Both the position numbers and the translations under genes were made by a program. Of a DNA stretch of 40,699 bases, positions 37,313 to 40,699 are shown one piece after another. Position 1 is the stretch's first letter. Every line of letters begins with the position of its first letter. Location of the stretch: positions 1-40,699 of IMG/VR virus record IMGVR_UViG_3300049215_000066, one strand, 5' to 3'. The notes beneath the pieces are model-generated. The model saw nothing but the letters and a program-made list of their open reading frames with translations. It made no database searches and was not told the origin of the DNA. This stretch comes from a virus.

Positions 37313-39309
37313 AGCGCTTCATCGCAACATTTCTGATCGCGCTGTTGAGCTGCCAGCCGGCATTCGCGCATCGGCTCTTGCCTTATATTCCGGCATCGAA
37401 CGCGAACGCGGTTGCGCTCATCAGGCACCTGAATTCGGTCCCGTCGATCGCCGACCAGGGCACGATCGCGAATTACTTCGGCTGCGTTGCGCCGCTGCCC
37501 ACGCTCTCGCTGCTGTGGGTGAACGGCTACACGCAGGACGCGGCGAGCTGGAATTGGGCGAATGTCAACACGCCGCGCATCAGTTTTCCGGGGGCCACAT
37601 GGGACCTCGCGTCGGGCGGTTATCGCGGCGACGGCGCGAGCGTCTATGGTTCGACCGGCATATTCCCAGGCGCCGACAGCAACATCTCTGCCAGCAATGC
37701 GGAGATATTCGATTACGTCGTCGGTCCCGATCAGTTGACAAGCAATCCGGCCGGCGGCGCCGGCGCGAGCGGCGGCAGCAACGGCCTATGGATCAACGGC
37801 CCGACGACGAACGCAGCGCCCTATCGGCTGAATTCGGCGACCAACAACAGCGTCAATGAGAAGATCATAGACGGGTATTACGAGGCCAGCATCGCGTCCG
37901 GCAATGTCGTCCCTTCCGACGACTACGAGATCAAGGACGGCACGCTCAATTTCGAGACGGGCAACGTCACAGCCGTTCCGACGTCGAGCGAATTCCAGAT
38001 CTACAAGCAGGGCAGCGGCAGCACCTTCGGCGAGCTTACACTCGGCGCGATCGGCTACGGCGCCGGCGACACCCAGGCGCAGGAACAGGCGCGCGATACC
38101 TGCGTGACCAATCTGCTTGTCGGGCTGAACATCACGCTCGGACCTTTCGTCGGCGAACCGGCGCTTCCCGCCTACTACACAAACCCGTGGAGCGGCTCGC
38201 CCACATTCCTTTTCCGCACCGGCTGCGGCGTCCCGCTCGCCTCGCAGGGCGATACCAACACGAGCTCGCCGAACGGCTTCAACTGCTGGCCCGGCACGGA
38301 CTATCACAATCGCGATCCGTCGCAATTCAACGGCACGGGCGCCAACACGCCCGAGAGCGATGTGAACTACTGGTATGGCGACTGGGGCGATCGCTTCCAG
38401 ATCGCGTGCGGTGTCGGTGGAGAGCCCAAATGCAACCAGGGCAATCTCGATCTTTCGCCGCAGCCCAAGGATGGCACGGGCAACCAATATCGCGAGGAAT
38501 ATTCGACCGAAGCGAATGCCGATGCAGCAGAAACCGCGCGCACCATGTACGCGCTGGGAGCGACCACAGCGCAATGGCAGGCGGCACTCACGGCGAATGA
38601 CGGCAACGGCACGCCGACGTTCAATCTCGCGACCGACGTTCTTACCTATTCCGCCGTCTCGGCGAGCCCTTCGACCTATTTCACCACGCTCAGCCAGGAC
38701 GGCCGCAGCCTCGTCACCGTTGACAAGTTCATCGAGCCCGACGCGCAGATCAGTTTCAGCTCGCCTGTCGTCGGCGCGATGCTCGACTACGAGGTTGCGA
38801 CCAATCAGACAGATGTGCGCGGACTCATCGCCTGGGCGAACGGCGTGCATTCGCTCACCTGCTATGGCGGTGTTCCCTGCAAGACGATGCTCTATCTCGA
38901 CGAATGGACGGGAACCAACGTCGCCAGTTCGGGGCTCGCCATCCCCGCCAATATCGAAGCGGTCAAAGGCGTCTTCGACTACATCATGGTTGAACTGCCC
39001 GGCGGCGATCCGAACTACACCACGCTCGCGGAATGGAATGCGGCTGTCGGCGATGGCTGCAGCGGCAGCGTCAAGGCCATTCTCTGCGGCACGAGCAACA
39101 CGATCAATCTCAGCCAGATCATCGATAATTTCGGCATGCAGTCCAATGCCGACTCCGACGCGATCGCGATCTACAACCAGTATCAGGCCAGGCCGTGGAA
39201 AGGCCACTCGATCTGGCCCGAACGTTCGATCATCGGCGGCGCAACGCACTGCCTCGCCGGTTCGTCCAACAAGCTCTTCTCCGAGCTCACAAAAGGAACC
39301 TGTCCCTGA
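37306..39309 (+). CDS. Large exported protein, possible tail-spike/receptor-binding or glycosidase-like, 667 aa
   Basis: ATG at 37306 inside the end of the previous gene. Signal peptide LKRFIATFLIALLSCQPAFA (cleavage after about residue 21). The first 250 residues are beta-rich. Residues about 480-600 look like a TIM-barrel segment (GLIAWANGVHSLTCYGGVPC, then KTMLYLDEWTG and FDYIMVELPGGDP), where the Asp-Glu in LDEW could be catalytic. Several Cys suggest disulphides. A polysaccharide-acting enzyme at the tail tip is possible; identity not established. The stop shares a base with the next ATG. Confidence 0.6.
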   Translation: MLKRFIATFLIALLSCQPAFAHRLLPYIPASNANAVALIRHLNSVPSIADQGTIANYFGCVAPLPTLSLLWVNGYTQDAASWNWANVNTPRISFPGATWDLASGGYRGDGASVYGSTGIFPGADSNISASNAEIFDYVVGPDQLTSNPAGGAGASGGSNGLWINGPTTNAAPYRLNSATNNSVNEKIIDGYYEASIASGNVVPSDDYEIKDGTLNFETGNVTAVPTSSEFQIYKQGSGSTFGELTLGAIGYGAGDTQAQEQARDTCVTNLLVGLNITLGPFVGEPALPAYYTNPWSGSPTFLFRTGCGVPLASQGDTNTSSPNGFNCWPGTDYHNRDPSQFNGTGANTPESDVNYWYGDWGDRFQIACGVGGEPKCNQGNLDLSPQPKDGTGNQYREEYSTEANADAAETARTMYALGATTAQWQAALTANDGNGTPTFNLATDVLTYSAVSASPSTYFTTLSQDGRSLVTVDKFIEPDAQISFSSPVVGAMLDYEVATNQTDVRGLIAWANGVHSLTCYGGVPCKTMLYLDEWTGTNVASSGLAIPANIEAVKGVFDYIMVELPGGDPNYTTLAEWNAAVGDGCSGSVKAILCGTSNTINLSQIIDNFGMQSNADSDAIAIYNQYQARPWKGHSIWPERSIIGGATHCLAGSSNKLFSELTKGTCP

Positions 39310-40244
39310 TGGGCACGCCGCTGCAGGACATCACAACGTTTCAGACCGACGCGACGATCTTCGACAATTTCCTGTCGGCCGACGCAAACACACAGGTCGA
39401 TTTCAGCCAGGCGCAGGACGGCAGCGACATGCGGCCATCGCTGGCCATGCTGCTGGCAAATATGGGTTTGCGGCCTGCCGCGAATGGCGCATGCGCAGCG
39501 GCGACGACCGGCGCTTTGCCGGCCTGCACCTATAACAACGGCGCGAGCGGCGTGGGCGCGACGCTCACCGCGAACGCGAATGGTGCGTTTCCCAGCGGCA
39601 ACATGGATGGTGTCGTTGCTGCATTAAACCAACGGCTCCTCGTGCACGGCTCCGGCATCTGGGCCGGTGCCTATGTGTTCACCGCGATCGGCGACGGCAC
39701 GCATCCCTGGATATTGACGCGCGACACGGATTCCGACTCGGCCGAAGAGCTGGGTTATGAGCTGGTGTTTGTGACGGGGGGCGCGACTTTCGCCGGCAGC
39801 GCGTGGCTGCAACCGCTGTCCGGCGCCGATATCGTCGTCGGAACCACGCCGATTCCCTTCATGCAGCTGCCGCTCGGAACGACTGTGTCGGCCGAGCAGG
39901 CGCGCGCGGAAGCCGCCGAGCTCGCGATCGAGAATGGCCTGCGCTCCTGCGAAAACGCCCAGGCGGCGAATTTCACGCTCGACGGCACGGCCGATTTCTG
40001 GCCGGTAAATGCGAATGCCGGCGCGATCGTCGCGAGCGTTCCCGCCGGCGCAGGATTCGCCAACCAGGAATGGACGGTGAAGAAAACCGACAACAGCGGC
40101 AACACGGTGACGCTGCAATTACAGGTCGGCGAAGCGCTCGACGGCGCCAACACTTTCGTCCTCCACAACCAGAACGCAGCGGTCACCTTCCGCAACAAGC
40201 GTGGCAGCACAACGTGGTTCGTAAAGTCGCTCTATCTCACCTGA
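39309..40244 (+). CDS. Last tail/fibre-region protein, 311 aa, no signal peptide
   Basis: ATG at 39309 (TGATG). The N-terminal half is low-charge; a central beta part (VFTAIGDGTHPWILTRDTDS; AWLQPLSGADIVVGTTPIPF) and a C-terminal domain (GTADFWPVNANAGAIVAS; TVTLQLQVGEALDGANTFVL) read like the tail-fibre C-termini with repeated beta blades. It contains Pro/Gly-rich loops typical of fibre tips. It is the last intact gene of the phage. Function as receptor binder is inferred from position. Confidence 0.65.
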   Translation: MGTPLQDITTFQTDATIFDNFLSADANTQVDFSQAQDGSDMRPSLAMLLANMGLRPAANGACAAATTGALPACTYNNGASGVGATLTANANGAFPSGNMDGVVAALNQRLLVHGSGIWAGAYVFTAIGDGTHPWILTRDTDSDSAEELGYELVFVTGGATFAGSAWLQPLSGADIVVGTTPIPFMQLPLGTTVSAEQARAEAAELAIENGLRSCENAQAANFTLDGTADFWPVNANAGAIVASVPAGAGFANQEWTVKKTDNSGNTVTLQLQVGEALDGANTFVLHNQNAAVTFRNKRGSTTWFVKSLYLT

Positions 40245-40551
40245 GCGTCTCACGGGCGTGGTCATCGAGCGAATCGCCCGCTACGACCGTCCGGCGACGC
40301 TGTTTTTCCTCGATCCGCCCTGTCTCGGCAGCGAGCACTATTACGGCCGGGAGGATGGGTTTTTCGGCCGCGAGGATTTCGAGAAACTGGCGGAGCTTTT
40401 GAGCGGTCTTAAAGGAGGGTTTTTAATGACGCTCAACGATCATCCGGAAACGCGCAGAAACTTCGCCCACTTCGGCCGAAGTGCCTATTCGGTGCAGGGT
40501 AAGGGCAAGCGCAAGGCAGCGCGGGAATTGCTAATCCAGTCAAAGGGTTAG
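40243..40551 (+). pseudogene. Truncated DNA adenine methylase (Dam/D12 class), C-terminal part only
   Basis: The frame directly after the fibre gene reads ERLTGVVIERIARYDRPATL, then FFLDPPCLGSEHYYG, LLSGLKGGFLMTLNDHP and a normal family end KAARELLIQSKG. These are the DPPY motif region (here DPPC, Tyr to Cys) and C-terminal part of N6-adenine methylases. The N-terminal half with the AdoMet motif FxGG is absent, and a few residues before ARYDRP are missing. The frame stops upstream at 40222. It is the leftover of a methylase whose 5' part was replaced by the fibre gene. GTG 40258 would give 97 residues, unlikely to be active. Confidence 0.8.
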
Positions 40552-40589
40552 TGGGTTGTTCGGGTCGCCGGAAATCGCAACGCTATTTC

Positions 40590-40624
40590 TTGCGCGCGAC
40601 ACACATTTTTTTGCGCGCTACACC
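40590..40624. other. Probable transposase-binding repeats at the phage right end
   Basis: TTGCGCGCGACACAC (40590-40604) and TTGCGCGCTACACC (40611-40624) are direct repeats 21 bases apart, two helical turns. Read inward from the right they give TGTAGCGCGCAA followed by seven A, a layout like Mu R sites (CG followed by an A-run). A terminal CA at 40621-40622 would make 40622 the phage end. No matching left end is available because it lies outside the window. Confidence 0.5.
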
Positions 40625-40699
40625 GATGTTGTAACTCGGCTTCGCCTCGCCAGCCCGCGCCTCCGGCGCGCTGGGCTTCGCTCGGCCGGGCAATCACTC
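40623..40699. other. Probable host flank with extragenic palindrome
   Basis: After the presumed terminus there is no ORF. CCAG..CGCGCC (40650-40661, two C bulged) pairs with GGCGCG..CTGG (40665-40674) around TCC, and CGGCTTCGCC/GGGCTTCGCTCGGC lie on either side, a REP-like arrangement common in GC-rich chromosomes. If the end is at 40622, CCGAT (40623-40627) should be the duplicated target. Confidence 0.45.

Noticed and set aside
37786-39249. 487-codon reverse-strand frame opposite the large exported protein
   Set aside because: Composition typical of antisense shadows in GC-rich DNA, while the forward frame has a signal peptide and start/stop overlaps with both neighbours.
1-40699. CRISPR array or defence operon
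   Set aside because: No regularly spaced direct repeats with unique spacers were seen, and no Cas, restriction or toxin-antitoxin signature proteins are encoded apart from the methylase remnant.

Overview
The window is almost all of one Mu-like transposable phage genome (a prophage or a closely related element) in a GC-rich bacterium. It opens inside the repressor gene, so the left phage end lies outside. The apparent right end is near 40622, followed by about 77 bases of probable host DNA. Gene content (Ner, DDE transposase A with ATPase B, Gam, GemA, Mor, DUF2730, DUF3486 small terminase, DUF935 portal, Mu F, Mu I protease, gpT-like capsid) is diagnostic of Mu-like phages. The tail genes (tail tube, frameshifted assembly chaperone, tape measure, DUF1833, NlpC/P60, TipJ) are of the lambda/siphovirus type. 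The combination resembles siphoviral transposable phages such as B3, D3112 and RcapMu. High GC and the protein style suggest an alphaproteobacterial host; this is inference and I cannot name the species.

Layout. 1-740: leftward c-type repressor (HTH plus S24 domain) and an inverted-repeat control region. 741-9685: a tightly packed rightward early operon, nearly every gene overlapping the next by ATGA, GTGA, TAATG or TGATG. It runs Ner, small ORFs, transposase A, ATPase B, regulators, Gam, GemA and finally Mor. 9686-9742: a dyad-containing control region, proposed as a Mor-dependent lysis/late promoter. 9743-17680: lysis genes (cell-wall hydrolase, holin-like, lipoprotein), then DUF2730, small and large terminase, portal and Mu F. 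17677-19938: an inserted accessory island with a leftward membrane-protein gene, a Bro-N antirepressor-like gene, a second regulator-like gene, several very stable hairpins and a 456-base non-coding stretch that looks like a pseudoknotted RNA. 19939-19994: a second dyad promoter, at the position of Mu PI. 19995-25194: protease/scaffold, cement protein, capsid, a tRNA gene, head-tail joining proteins. 25191-34364: siphoviral tail. 34403-40244: receptor-binding or tail-tip accessory proteins, three with export signals. 40243-40551: a truncated adenine methylase. 40590-40622: repeated probable transposase-binding sites at the right terminus.

The least explained material is not in the core genes. 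(1) A candidate structured RNA at 19540-19795. (2) Two families of short intergenic hairpins with compensatory base changes; most are also mini-ORFs of 10-13 codons that bridge one late gene to the next. (3) A CAU tRNA with an initiator-like body that lacks the main initiator determinants. (4) A long palindromic repeat at 23432-23490 with relatives around 12684-12897. These are described separately in the findings.
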